NCBI GenBank assembly: GCA_015680905.1
Contig: CM027383.1
Location: forward strand, 97,096,501 to 97,160,500
Length of the DNA: 64,000 nt
Direction of reading: 5' to 3'
Source: Coptis chinensis
Lineage: Eukaryota; Streptophyta; Magnoliopsida; Ranunculales; Ranunculaceae
The notes beneath the pieces were generated by a model. That model did not search any database. It was not told where the DNA came from and saw only the letters and a program-made list of their open reading frames with translations. Below, one piece after another: positions 1-14,867 of this stretch. The translations under genes were made by a program, and so were the position numbers. Position 1 is the first letter of the stretch, and each line of letters begins with the position of its first letter.

Positions 1-2640
<2,640 letters not shown>

Positions 2641-4200
2641 CTTTCAGAGGCATCTGGTACTAATCGAAGTTGACCAGTCTGTTGACATACATTATGAACT
2701 ATGCGGCTGTTGCTTGTGGATCTTCTATAGGTCATTTGTGCACGGTTCAATTGAGCAGATTGGTTATGTTTATGGAATTTTTTTGTTCCAATATGCTGTT
2801 CTAAAGAAATGGCCATTTATTTCTTTATTACCTCTCCCACTGAGCAGTGTGAGAGAATAGGCACTATTTATGTAGTTTGACGGCGCTTTTTGAATAAATC
2901 ATTTTATTTGTTGTGGAGGTCTTGAGTGGACGATTTCAGGTATCTGTTTGTGGAGGGGAGATAGCATATCTGACCTACGTACATGGAGGAGCATTTCGTA
3001 AGTTTTGGAATTCGTTTGAGGTGGCGCAAGCTGATTGATAATGAAGTTGATGCTCGTACTTGCTTGAAAACACCTCAAGAAAATGCTTAGAATATAAGCT
3101 GTACCCTACCTTCCAATAGAGGGTAAGCTTGTAGTTGTGTACATCCTAAGAACAATCAGCTCATTTGAAAACTTGCAAGTTGCCAAGTTGGTCAAAAGAT
3201 GATTGCTTTAAATGTGTGTTTTTTTTTGGAAGTTCTCTGCCAAATATCAGCTCTCAACTTATTGTGCAAGTATTTCTGAGTTAGATGTCTATATATTCGG
3301 ATAGGTTGACAGCCAAAATACTTACAGCCATGTTACAGCTATTTTCAACCGTTAGATCTAAACACCAAAATATCGAAATATAATTTTACGAATGGTTTTC
3401 TCTAACTTGCCTCCTCTCCCCTACAAATATGCAAACCGTGATACGCATCGAAGTTTTTCTTTCTTAAAATTTTGAAACCCGTCATTTGAGATCGATAATT
3501 AATATTGTTTTTTTAGATTTTAATTGTAATTACACATGGGGAGGCACATCTAATTTAATATAAGAGATAATTATGTTATTTAAGTGATATGATGGAGTTT
3601 TTTTTTCTAAATTATTAATAAAAGAGGTTATTATTTTAAGAAAAATGGAAAATAATTATATAATTTAAGTTACATTAGGAGGGTTCTTCTAAATTATTAA
3701 TAAAGGGGGGTTTCTAATTTTTGTGAGGGAAGTAGAGAATGAGTTCTTCAAAACCCGGCTATCATATAATGTAGAGATTCCTCTCTCCATACCAAGACCG
3801 ACTGTCTCTCCCTAAATACTTCACAATCTAAATTATGTACACTTTCTACAATTTGTGGACACCTTTCTAAATACAAAATATATATATATCTCTACTAGTA
3901 GTATCTCCTATAATCAATTTAGCCTCTTAAATTCATCCGGATATTTTTCTTACGCATAATACCCTTGAATGAATAAATAAATTAAAACACCCATATACTA
4001 TTTAGATGGGGTGTTTTGTCTTTTTCTCCCTCTACAAATTTGATATACCCATTTTATCCTTACAAGTATTATTTAACCCCCCCTAATAGGAGTATTCCGT
4101 AATTCTATGTGGTCTTACATTAAAATTCCAAATCCACACAATCCTTTTCTAATTGTACGCACTATAAATGCCCATTTCATTAGCTTTTAATTATTAGTTA
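2641..4200. other. Intergenic, no gene seen
   Basis: AT-rich sequence downstream of PECT1. It holds the likely PECT1 3' UTR, short repeats of a CTAAATTATTAATAAA motif at about 3608 and 3690, and near 3889 a TCTCTACTAGTAG stretch that resembles a plant Helitron 5' end but has no matching terminus. No supported ORF. Confidence 0.6.
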
Positions 4201-4435
4201 TTAGTGAATGCTCGTGCCAGTCGACACTCTAGACACATTGCTTTTGAACAACACCCCCAAGAGACCATCTCTATGGTAGTACTATCAATGATATAACCAT
4301 TTCAAACAGTTTTATACTTCATAATTATTTCATACACATACTCAAGTGAGCTTAATTATTGCAATTCTATGCATTTTATTTGTCACAAATCAACTCATTA
4401 CATATACCATTACACATTTATTAATGGTATTTGTT
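4201..4435 (-). mobile_element. Helitron 3'-end copy (non-autonomous or truncated)
   Basis: About 235 bp matches, with scattered changes, the 3' end of the Helitron that starts at 25703. On the minus strand it ends CTAA followed by T. A short hairpin (GTGCC, loop AGTC, imperfect GACAC) sits about nine bases before the terminus, as expected of a CTRR-type Helitron end. Similarity stops near 4435 and no 5' terminus was found, so it is a deleted relative or a short fragment. Confidence 0.65.
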
Positions 4436-4802
4436 ATTGACCGACCCCATATTGTGGTGGGCAGGCCAAAAAAAAAACAATTATTACAAGTGTGCCATTG
4501 GTCTCAAAAAGTTGAATTTGAAAACCCCTTAAACGACCAACGGCCAGTTGTTTTATTGTCTGGAAACCATTTATTGTGGCAAAACCCAAATTGATATGTG
4601 ATCACACCGTTTGAGATTTGAACTTTTTAAAAAATATAAAGTTCTGTTTCTTAGCTTATTGACCGGTGTGGTTTGGACTAATTCCCAAATGTTATAGCCA
4701 AATCGTTTGGGACTTAACTATACCACGCACTTAAATATGTCATGAGTTAGCCCAAAAAAAAAAAAAAACCATGTCACGGGCTCCTTGGCAGTTTACGACT
4801 TT

Positions 4803-4833
<31 letters not shown>

Positions 4834-7800
4834 ACTGTCAACAACTAGGCAAGAAAATTAAAAAAAACGTTTACGGATGTTGATAAGCCAGCACTTGTCA
4901 TTTTCTTATTTTTTTCTATCAATTTTAGAAATTTAGAACTAAAGAAGTACAAAACAAGAGAGTTTAACACCTCACTTCATCCTTTTCTCTTCAATTGCAA
5001 CAAACTTATATCCTTTAGCCTGTACGAATTGGAATTTTGAAATATACATGGAGATTTAATATCAATCTTGTTGGTAGTGTTGATTGGGTAGAAATTTCCA
5101 GCACACAATTGGAGGATCTGCCACCAAATTAATTACTTGGTAAGGGTTGTCTTCACTTAGTTTTCGTTATTGATGTAGTGAAACACCCAAAATACACTTG
5201 ATTAGATATATTGTTTTCACCCAATTTTAAATATCATAAGGTTTGTACCTCTATGCTCTTATATATAAACTCTAATTTTCGGGCATTGAAGATGGGCGAG
5301 ATTGATTAATTCGGCTCTGATTCAATTTTGCTATTTTACATTTGGTCGGATATAACCATTTCAGGCTGTCAACTATAATTTCTTTAATGATTTTTAAATG
5401 AAATGTGCCTTATTTTGTTTCTGGTTCGTCTTCGATTAAGTATAAATACACAATTTAATAACCCATTTATTGTTGTTGTATTACAATAAATCAGCAACTT
5501 GGAAAAAGTAATGAAGCATCGTTCGTTTTCTTAGGGTGTGGACCAGATGTTAATCTAACCAGAAATTCTAAAAGGTAAATACGGTTGATCACTCTGTTTT
5601 ATTACATGTTTCTCTTCTAGTTGTTATGTTATTATTAGTGCTTCTTTTGTACGTAACAGATTTCTATTTTTTAAAAGTTTGCTATTTCCCGCTGTGTCAG
5701 TGGAATAGTACCCAACAACGCCTATTTGATGTTATTATCCTCTTTAAGTGCTATGGATTTAATGAATGTTACTAGGATGAATAAGGGAACATAAAGTGGT
5801 AATGCTAATAGGACGGGAACAGAGGTTCTATTGAATATATCTATTCAAACTTGAGTCCAATTTGAATAACAACATGCAAGGTCTGATACATGATGGTATA
5901 GCACCCTCAGTACGGTGTCTACATTTCTGTTTTGCTATGTCGGACAATTGTATCCGAAGAAAGAATTGAAGTTAACACACACTTAAAGATACTGATCATA
6001 GAAACATTATACAGAACACATAAATCACACCTTATATATGTTCCAACAGAGAGTAGCATTAAACATGGGTAGATTAACAACACAATGAATTCTTCAAGGA
6101 CTGACACATGCTCAACTACACAACTTGTGGGCTTCAGCCACATAGTTACAACAAATATTAGAAGTAAATACGCCACAAAAAAAAAAAGGAGAACTGTTCT
6201 TTTTAATTTAGAAGATATTAGTAGGAAACGTGGGTTTGATTCTAATTTGAGAAGAAAGATAAAAACGTGGGATTGTGGAAGACTGAAGAAAGGAATTTTG
6301 CAAGTTTTAGAAAGTTTTTTTCTTCAGGAAGTTGCTTATTAAAAGTTTTTATAAAGTTGGAGACCTATAATGTAAATACAAAAGACTTAAAAGTTGGTGG
6401 TACTAATTGTAAACGAAAGGAGATTAGAAAAACACTATTCGATAGTTTTGGGAGTGTTCGGGGAAGTCTGGAAATGATATATTGTAGAGATGCATACATC
6501 AGTGGTGGAGCTAGGAATTTACTCTAGTTGGGGCATTCGGAGATTTTATGGCCTTGTTTCTTTTGGGCCATAATTTGATGTATCACTGTTACTAAAGTTT
6601 ATGAAAACGACCATATTAACAAAAAACTTGGGAGTCAGCTTGCAAATGATCCATTTATACAACTACAAGATACCTGTCGACTCTTGAGAATGGTCTGACA
6701 TGGAAGGCGGGATTCTTCTGTCTTCACCGTCGAGGTTTTCAGAAGAATGAAATATGCAAAAGATTGCATATGTTATTGCTATGTTGTAAATAGGCATAAG
6801 TGCATAACTAGAGTAATTGACGAGGTTACTGGTATATATTATCACTAGGCTTCACATGGTTGCATTGCCCATAAGGCCATATCCAAGTCAAGAATGCCTG
6901 AGGGCATGCAATGCACTTGAGTGAATGAGTCGTGAAAAAGGGAATCCAAATTCCCAATACTAAAGTAGAGTGATGGCTCAACTCCATCCCTAATGTGCAT
7001 ATTTGTAGTTATGTTGCTACAATGCTACGGACAGTGCAGAGGCATTCGAATCAAGACCTCTTGGGGCATATTACTCTTGCAGCTCAGAGCAAGGCCATCC
7101 AAGAAACGAAGTCCAGACAAATAGTGCTAATTAATAAAGCAGCAGCACTCGGTCAAGCACTTAAATAATGCTACACTCATTTGTGCAATATAGAATGTTT
7201 GTTGTCAAACAGAAGCCAAATGTCGGAAATTATGGCTTCTTAGAGCAATTTACAACAGTAAGAAGAAAACATAATATAGGCATTTGCAGGCAGCTCTAAG
7301 ATGGCCTTTTACGAGAAAAATCTTTGTATATGAAGGGAATTTCTAGATAGTAGGCCAACCATTGATGCTATAGTCCATGATATCTTATCATGCGGACCAT
7401 CTAGCAACGTGAGGGGGGGTTCATTCATACACTCAAAGTCAACAAAGAATATTTTGGGTCAGAGGTGCAGGCGCACACTAGTATGCTACAACTGTACAAG
7501 TGTGGAGTGAATAGATTTAAAAAAAATCTGAGTGGTCATTTACTAAATTCATATGGATGCCTTGTAAGAGTCTAAGGGGGGGTGTGAATAAAAATGAGAG
7601 ACGGGCTTCACAAGAGACACTTATTTACACTAGCTTATGCATTTTTTTTTCCAATAATAACTAGCTTATGCATTCAACTAAATGAAATAAACTAGAGGGG
7701 ATCCATAAGTAAGAGCAGTAAGAGCACACTGAAGAAGATTATCATACAAAGAATACAGAGGTAAACAGCCAGTGAACATGAAGTACAAGCAGACCCAACA

Positions 7801-7889
7801 ACGAAGTCATAAGAGAACAAGTATAAAGCTGTTGTGGAAACTACAAGAATGTTACAAGACAGTGCTTTGCATATTCATAGGATCTGCTT
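4436..7889. other. Intergenic, no gene seen
   Basis: I see only short random ORFs in AT-rich DNA. Positions 7630-7643 and 7661-7674 carry the same 14-mer CTAGCTTATGCATT around a 17-bp T-rich spacer. The right part is downstream of the U-box pseudogene and could include its old 3' UTR. Confidence 0.6.
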
Positions 7890-10340
7890 TCATTTGCTTA
7901 TGAGATTTAAAAGGGAATTCGATTTCCTCTGGGTTCTGTTGGTTCCACTCCTTGCAACCTCTATTAGATGATCAAATATGCCGTATTGGAGTGCCGCTAA
8001 AACGAAAGATGAATTGTTCGATCCTAATTCAAGAAGAACTGAAACTGCACACTCCTTGTTATTAGGAGTTCCATCTTTAATGAGCTGAACAAGAGTTTCA
8101 ATGAAGGATTGCTGCCCAATCTCATTTTGTCCCTCAAGGTGGGATGTAAGAAGTAAGAATAGAGATAGAGCCTCGTCAATCATACCCAAGTTTCTTCCTG
8201 TAAGTAACTGAAATAGAGGTGTCACAATGCCGGCCTTAACTGCTCTGGCCTTGTTTGCTAAGAGACAAGTTAAAGAGAGCAGTGGCAGCATCCTTTTTGC
8301 CCCTGATCGTTCCATTTTGCATTTTGCATTTTGCAACAGATCTACCAAGGGAGGGATTCCATTTAAAGATCCAATTATCAATTTGTTTTCATCAAGGATG
8401 GATAAACTAAATAAGCATGCTGCAGAATTCTCTGGCTTCCACTTTTCCATTCTGCAAGACTTCGATTATAGCTGGAATATCCCCCGCTTCTTTTGATATG
8501 AGTCTCTTGTTTGCCTCATCTATAGATAAATTCAAAAGAGCTGTTACAGAGTGCTCCTGGATCTTAGAATCGGGATAAGATAAGAGTTGAACCAATGCAT
8601 GGATTCCTCCACTCTTGGCAATCAGGACTCTGTTTTCAGGGTTCTCTTTGGAGAGCAAACGAATTTTTCTCACAGCCTCTCTCTGCACATCCAGATGACT
8701 AAATGATAGGTCTCGGACTAAAGCAGTAATTTCCTCCTCGTGCTCAGGGGAGGAACTATCATCTTCAGCACTACCAGAATCCTTTTTGGCAGTTCAAACT
8801 TATTCTTCTCAGACCATCGTAGAATAAGGTTTTTGAGGGCAAAATTTGGAGCTAGAGATAGGTGAGCCAAAATTTGTCGGGTCTTTGGGCAGGTTCTGTG
8901 GTTCGCCTCAAACCACTTCAGTATGCTTTCCCTTTCGTAAGTCTTTTAAGGAATAAGAAAGATGCAAAAAGAAATGAAATACGTTTGCCCCCTTTACATA
9001 CCTCTCCAGCACATTACAGTAGCAAAAGATAATAAGATATGGATATCAGAAAAATTCTAAAAATAACAAGTTTCACTCAGCCACAACGTCCGGAACAAAA
9101 ATTACTCAAATATTATTTTTCTTCTTTTTCTTTTATAAATTCCTTTGTCAAAAAGTAATTTTAACAATGACATACAACACATAAAGTATAGAGTAATCAT
9201 CCTCTGAAGGAATATGACATGATGAGAGTAAGTCATACTGGCATTTAGAGCAAGTTTACAGGATTAAGGTTCAATCCAACCCTTGCATGCGGCTGATTGG
9301 ATTATATGGAGATAATGGTATGGGAGAGCCCTCAATAATAAAGTATAGCTTGGAAAAGTTTTCCTTCGTGCAACACTACATTTTGTTGTCAGGCATTGAC
9401 CTATGAAAAACCTAGTATATGTTTGAGGCTCTCATTCTAATTAGTACGGTGGGATATTACTGAATGAATCAGACTTTGTCTTTTCCTTGCTATTGTTCCT
9501 AATTGAGGTTCTCACTTTTGGACCTATATACTGTGTTTTTAAATCAATTGGCAGTTTAGCTATTCAAGACCAAAATAATTATATGCAGAAAACCTGATAT
9601 GTGACAAAGACTCTCCCCATTAGCATGGATCCTACAGGCGTTGAACAAGGAACGACAAATGAACTTAAATAGTAACATAGAAACTCTTTTAAGAGATGGG
9701 ATTCCCTTGTTACAAAGGAAAAAACAAAAGGGCCAAACGTTTACCTGTCCGGAAGCCACAATAACAGGGTCCGACATTATCTCTAGTGTGATTGGACAAA
9801 GGAATTCGTGAGGGACAGACAAAGACGGGCACTTCACAAGAGTTTTCGGTTCAGCAAGTTCATTGAGCACATCAGACACTTCAACCCCGGCAATTTGTTT
9901 AAATTTGTTCAGAAGGTCTATCATCTTGTGGGTGCTTTCTGCATTTTAACCATTTCTTTCTTTCACAATTTTCCTTATAGCTATAGTTTCCATCTTCAAG
10001 TCTACGACGGTATGTAGCTCCAGCTTTTTGCTAGTCTTTCCAATATGGCACTGTCTGCATTGCAATCATCCTTTTTTCAAAAATACAACCATTGTATCCA
10101 TTGCAAGCTCTATATCCCATGTGATCTGTCCGCTGCTTTGCTCTTTTTAAGTTGAACTGACACCAACTCAACCTAAAACAGAGAAGTACATCAAAGCAAT
10201 GCAACAGATTAGGGAGCAGGCTATAAGATGCTTAGTGCATAGGAAATACCAAGTCTAGCATGGTCAAAGAATACTGATTATACCAATTTCAGTTCTTTAT
10301 CATGTCTAATTGCTTCAAGTTCCTTTTGTAGTTTTTCTTT
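7890..10340 (-). pseudogene. U-box/ARM-repeat E3 ubiquitin ligase pseudogene, PUB15-like
   Basis: Plant U-box proteins of this class pair an N-terminal UND region with a U-box (E2 binding) and C-terminal Armadillo repeats. On the minus strand there are pieces of the N-terminal region (about 10338-10282 and 10180-9940), then MIDLLNKFKQIAG leading into the U-box start HEFLCPITLEIMSDPVIVAS (9924-9745, donor after GQ). The second U-box exon starts at 8942 ([20 protein letters not shown]), followed by ARM repeats to a TGA at 7892-7890. Lesions are clear: one base missing in an A-run near 8790, two bases missing near 8430 (EAREFC where the family has EAREN), further shifts in the N-terminal part and no start exon. 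The lost 5' end abuts the LYR gene 60 bp away. Resemblance is closest to Arabidopsis PUB15. Isolated indels could also be assembly errors, but the missing 5' end argues for a real pseudogene. Confidence 0.8.
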
Positions 10341-10402
10341 TTATGGTATCTGACCAGCTTTAATATTTTTAACAGTATTTGAAGGTAGTGTGAGAGAAAT
10401 AG

Positions 10403-10873
10403 ATGGCAATGAAGGTTGAGAAATGTAGAAAGATTGCATCCTCATTGAACCTGAATGTCATAAGAAGCCATTTGTTTGTTCAACGAAAGCTTTTACACAA
10501 TGGCCCAGACACAATAGAAGAGTTAATGGAGAGGCACATAGTAAAGAAAGAGAAAAGCTATGACAGTGACGAAGAAGAGCTCATTAGACACCAACGCCTC
10601 ACAAGTACCCATCGAGAAGCCCTCAGCCTCTATCGAGATATCATCAGGGCCACCCGCTTCTTCACGTGGCCTGATTCTCGTGGTGTCTTGTGGCGGGACA
10701 TCCTAAGAGATAATGCACGACGAGAATTTGAAGACGCTCGTTTTGAGAGAGATCCGGAGATAATTACTAAATTGCTTATTGGTGGTAGCGACTCTGTACA
10801 AGCTGCCCTTGATAAGCTTGTTGAGAAGCAGAAGCAAGAGATGGCCAAGGACCATAATGATAGAGATCATTGA
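10403..10873 (+). CDS. LYR-motif (Complex1_LYR) mitochondrial protein
   Basis: A single-exon ORF of 156 codons. The LYR tripeptide lies in SLYRDIIRATRFFTWPD (about residues 74-90), followed by a charged helical stretch (WRDILRDNARREFE), as in the small LYR proteins that bind mitochondrial acyl carrier protein and help assemble Fe-S enzymes or respiratory complexes. The N-terminus is basic and could be a mitochondrial presequence (inference). It resembles the plant LYR group that includes EMB1793 and CIAF1; I cannot tell which member. The start is the first ATG of the frame, 18 bases after an upstream in-frame stop region. No lesion is visible, unlike both neighbours. An AATTTGAATTTG-rich AT region follows as a probable 3' UTR. 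Confidence 0.8.
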   Translation: MAMKVEKCRKIASSLNLNVIRSHLFVQRKLLHNGPDTIEELMERHIVKKEKSYDSDEEELIRHQRLTSTHREALSLYRDIIRATRFFTWPDSRGVLWRDILRDNARREFEDARFERDPEIITKLLIGGSDSVQAALDKLVEKQKQEMAKDHNDRDH

Positions 10874-11529
10874 TGAGTTGGGATTTACTTCTTATGATTT
10901 AAGATCTTTGTATAGGTGTTTGTAATTATTTGGCTTTGTTGTATTTGAATTTGTTTTGATTGTAGAAGACAAAACATAAATAATAGTCACTTGTTACACT
11001 GTTACAGTAAGACAATGGGAAAAAAAAATGTCAGTACATTCCTTTTCCCAATCTAGATTCTTGGAAGTTGGAAGTGATGAGTTTAAGGTTGTTATGCAGT
11101 TATAATTGGCGTAAATCTGAGTAAGAGGTTTCTACATTTCTTGTGTTTGATAATGTTGTAAACTTCTGCAATATATTTCCATTTCATAGTTCCGCAACTA
11201 ACCATGCCAATTATTTGGACACTTAGTCTTCTAGTATAGTGAAATTTTAGTGTTCAGTCTTCAATTTGAAGCCAATTGTGATGATTCTAATTGGTTTCAA
11301 AGCAGTAGATTGACCCTGATTAGTGCTTAGTCAATTAGTTTAGGCTAATATCCTAAACAAGGCAAGAAATGTACCATTTCTTTTTAAGCAAAAACACCAA
11401 TTTTTACCAATTCAACACAAAATTTGACACTTTTGTCATATTGTTTTCTTCCATTATTTGTCGATGTTTGTGTTATTGTTTTTTTCTATTATTTCTTAAA
11501 CAAATAAAAAAAGGCTAAATCTATGGTCA
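10874..11529. other. Intergenic, no gene seen
   Basis: AT-rich spacer between the LYR gene and the ZIP4 pseudogene. The expected N-terminal part of ZIP4 (roughly the first 150 residues) is not found here. A possible acceptor lies just before the first recognisable codons at about 11530. Confidence 0.6.
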
Positions 11530-14500
11530 GGTAGAAATCTCGCTATTAATTTACTCAATCGTTCCAAAAGCTTGCTGTTTAGGTCTCCAGATAGTCATAG
11601 GCTACTTGCCAATCAGTATTTGTTGTTTGGGAAGGTTCTTCTCTCCACAAAAAATCCCAATTCCAATGCCGCCGCTTCAATTACTGAAGCTTTGAAACTC
11701 ATGAACGAAGCTTTGGATTTGTGTGACAAGGGTTTGAGGGTTGCCAAGAGGCAAGATGAGACTCTGGCTATTAAGAATGTCAAGTCTAAGACCTTGAGGT
11801 TCATGGCTGCCGCGCATTTGCAGGCAGGCCGAAGAGTTTGAGAGCCTTCTCAAGTGTATTAAGGTCTTGAGAGAAGGCGGCGGGGAACAGCACCCTTGTT
11901 TACCTGTCTTGGCTATGAAGGGATGGTTGGGTTTGGGAAGGTATGCTGATGCTGAAAAGGAGCTCAGGGGTATAGTCATTAACAAAGGGATTCCTGAGAC
12001 TATTTGGGTCTCCGCTGTTGAGGCCTACTTTCTAGCCGCCGGAGTCGCAGGGGCCGAGACTGCTAAAAGTTTGTTTCTGGGACTCTTGGGGAGGTACCAC
12101 AATTAGTGCCGGTGCAGCTGTCAGGGTGGCCCATAGGGTGGTTGGCAGCGGAGGCAAAGGTTCTCAGGTGAGAGCAAAGGTTGTGGCTGAATTGGTATCT
12201 GACAACAGGGTGATGTCACTGTTTACTGCAGATGAAGCGGCAAAGGAGAGGACAGCAATGCACTCCGTCCTGTGGAACTGGTTAGTTTTTTACAGCATGC
12301 ATTTTGCTAGAAACTTCAATCTTAATATTCCACAATGTTTTGTATGTTAACTTTCCGTATTCCTTTCACCACCACATACATTAGGTATAGAGACATCACA
12401 CTTGTCGAATATGCATATCAAGGACTTCTCCAGTTGCAACTTTGCCTTATAGAGATAAAACGGTTTCCTGCATACTTCTCATTATCTAAACAGTTATACA
12501 CTTAGACCCTACTAAGTAGTGCTTCAACGACGATCCTATGAACATACGTGCAATATAAGTTTCTTTTACGAACACTCTTAGTTACCAACTAAACTACAGA
12601 ATCCTGTTTTGATATGTAATTTGCAGTGGAGCCGATCATTTCAGATTGAAGGATTATGAGACAGGAGCAGAAATATTCGAAAAATCAATGCTTTATGTCC
12701 CTCACAATGTGGAGAACCGAATTCTCAGAGCTAAATGTTTCAGAGTCTTGTGTCTATGCCACCTAGGTCTCTCCCACCTTGATCAAGCTCAAGAATATAT
12801 CAACCAAGCTGAACAGGTAAGACTATTTGAAAAGCTATATAGCATTATAGTTTGCATACATTGGCAGGACAGATCCTCATTTCTTGTGATGCTTTCTTTT
12901 TCTGCAGCTTCATCCCAACATCGCCTGTGCATTTCTCAAGGTATATCTTTTGAAATATTGTTGCCCCCTAAAATTCACCCATTCAATAACCTAAACTGCT
13001 AATTTTGAATTGCATTACTGAAAAAAGTTATTACCACTTATGCAAGCATTTGGCCACCGAGGAATCTGTTGCATTACTAGTTATCACTTTCAATCATTAG
13101 TTATCTCATTTTTTTTTGGACATTTGTAATTCAAGATCTACCTTCAGAAAAAAGACGAAAAAAGGTGCCATTAGTCAGTTGCAGTCTATGACGTCTTGCC
13201 ATGACTTCACATCAGACTTCCTCATTTTGTCGGCCCATGAATCCATAGCCTCAAAGGCCCTTACGGTTGCCATTGCTTCTCTATCCAATCTGCTAAGCTT
13301 ATATTCTCCAGGAAAACCAATGCCTACACCAGAAGTAGTAGTAATCCGCACTCTGGTCACAGTCCTCTCACAGGGGCCAGGCAATGAACGTGAAGTCCTC
13401 AAGTTCACAAAGCAGGCCTGAGCACGTATGGTTGAGGTCAGCCCTGAGCGGTTCTTTGGGAAGGGGGAGGTCGGGAGACGTGAAAGAAATTGGTTTGCAG
13501 TAAACTCATGGAACACTGGGACAAGAGCTGGTAGAGAAGGGAAGTATGAAATATGTACTGAATTTCTAGAGTTGGCATCTGAATTCTATGGCGCAGCAAT
13601 CAGTGGTGACTATCCTGAATGCTTGACAGGGCTGGGAAGGTATGGAAAATAGAAAATTTTATCTTGTCACACCCAATTAGCTTGATACTGTCTTCACTTG
13701 TCTGCATTTGAGTTCCAATGCCTTAGTTACCTCTTCGCATTACCTGGCATGCTTAAGTGCTTAAACTCATTATCTACCAAAAACTGAAGTGCTGGTAATG
13801 CTGCCTTCATAACCTTTTCCCTGAGATGAATGTAAAATTTGTTAGATCTTCAAATATGAAGACAGAGTTTCTATACTTTATTTTTTATCCTTAACTTGTC
13901 ATTTTACACTACTAGTCTATCCACTAAATTGATGCGTCAAGCATTCAGGATAGTCAATAGTGTAATAAGATGTCTTTCTTGTTCTGTCTGGTGGCGAAGG
14001 GATCAAAGATGCAACTTAAATTTGTTGATCAATCCTCCTTGACGTCCTTTTGGTGATATGGCTTGGTCTGATAGTAGCGTGATCGTAAGAATAGTTTAAT
14101 GTTATCCAACGACTTGAATAGTTTTGGTGACATCAAATTTATTTATTCCCATTTATGTATGCATGCAGATACTGATGTCGATCTCATCGGGGACTCAACG
14201 AGGTGACGATCCCACTACGATTGAATCCAGTTTCTTCTTCGTATACACTTTGAACACTTATGATCTACGAGGCAGGCTCGCTGATACCGAACAGCAACAA
14301 CTCATCTTGATAAAGAACTTTGCATCCTCAAAGACGTGCACCCCCCATTATCTCCTTCAGATTGGCCTCAATTCGTCACAAGGCCCACGAGCAAACCTTC
14401 TTGTTGCCGACTATGCTCTCAATACCTGCCTCTCCACTCTCCTTTCTTCCCCATCTCCCGACTACAAAACTGTTGCCCTTATTGTGTGGAAACTAATTAA

Positions 14501-14816
14501 TTGGGCTTGCTGGGTTTAAGAAAGGAGATGCAGAGGATGAGGCATATGGTATCTATAAGCAGGCATATCAGATCATAATAGGGTTGAAGGAGGGGGAATA
14601 TCCGTCTGAAGAGGCAAAATGGCTCTCCATGACTGCATGGAATTGTGCAGCACTACCTGTACGACTTGGGCAGAAGGCTAATGCAAACAGATGGATGAGG
14701 ATTGGGTTGGAGTTTTCTCAGCGTATGTCCGATATGGTAAAGTACACTGGAAGTATGGAGCAGTTCCTTACTAGCTTTGAGCAGAAATTCAATGGCTGGG
14801 ATGATGGTGAGAGTTG
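11530..14816 (+). pseudogene. TPR protein ZIP4/SPO22-like, disrupted
   Basis: ZIP4 (SPO22) is a TPR scaffold needed for class I meiotic crossovers. Exons recognised: about 11530-12288, 12627-12816, 12908-12940 ([11 protein letters not shown]), 13136-13640 and 14169-14816, with plausible GT/AG borders. Conserved blocks include [53 protein letters not shown] and EEAKWLSMTAWNCAALPVR. Lesions: frameshifts near 11826 (AGGCAGGCCG) and 12104, an in-frame TGA at about 13420 (KQA-stop-ARM) and a shift near 14513 (LINWACW). The N-terminus is missing. The last exon still ends in a natural-looking stop (WDDGES). Some shifts might be sequencing errors, but their number plus the lost 5' end favours a pseudogene. 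An FRS7-like fragment begins about 60 bp after the stop. Confidence 0.85.
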
Positions 14817-14867
14817 ACATCAAAAGTTATCTTCTTACTTGTATATCTTTGTGTTCTTTAAGAAAGA

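Noticed and set aside
3883-4200. Helitron 5'-end-like TCTCTACTAGTAG on the plus strand
   Set aside because: The only nearby 3' end is on the opposite strand, so no complete element can be drawn; the motif is short and AT-rich.
4346-4594. ORF of 82 codons overlapping the Helitron 3' end
   Set aside because: It crosses a repeat boundary and has low-complexity content; no family resemblance.
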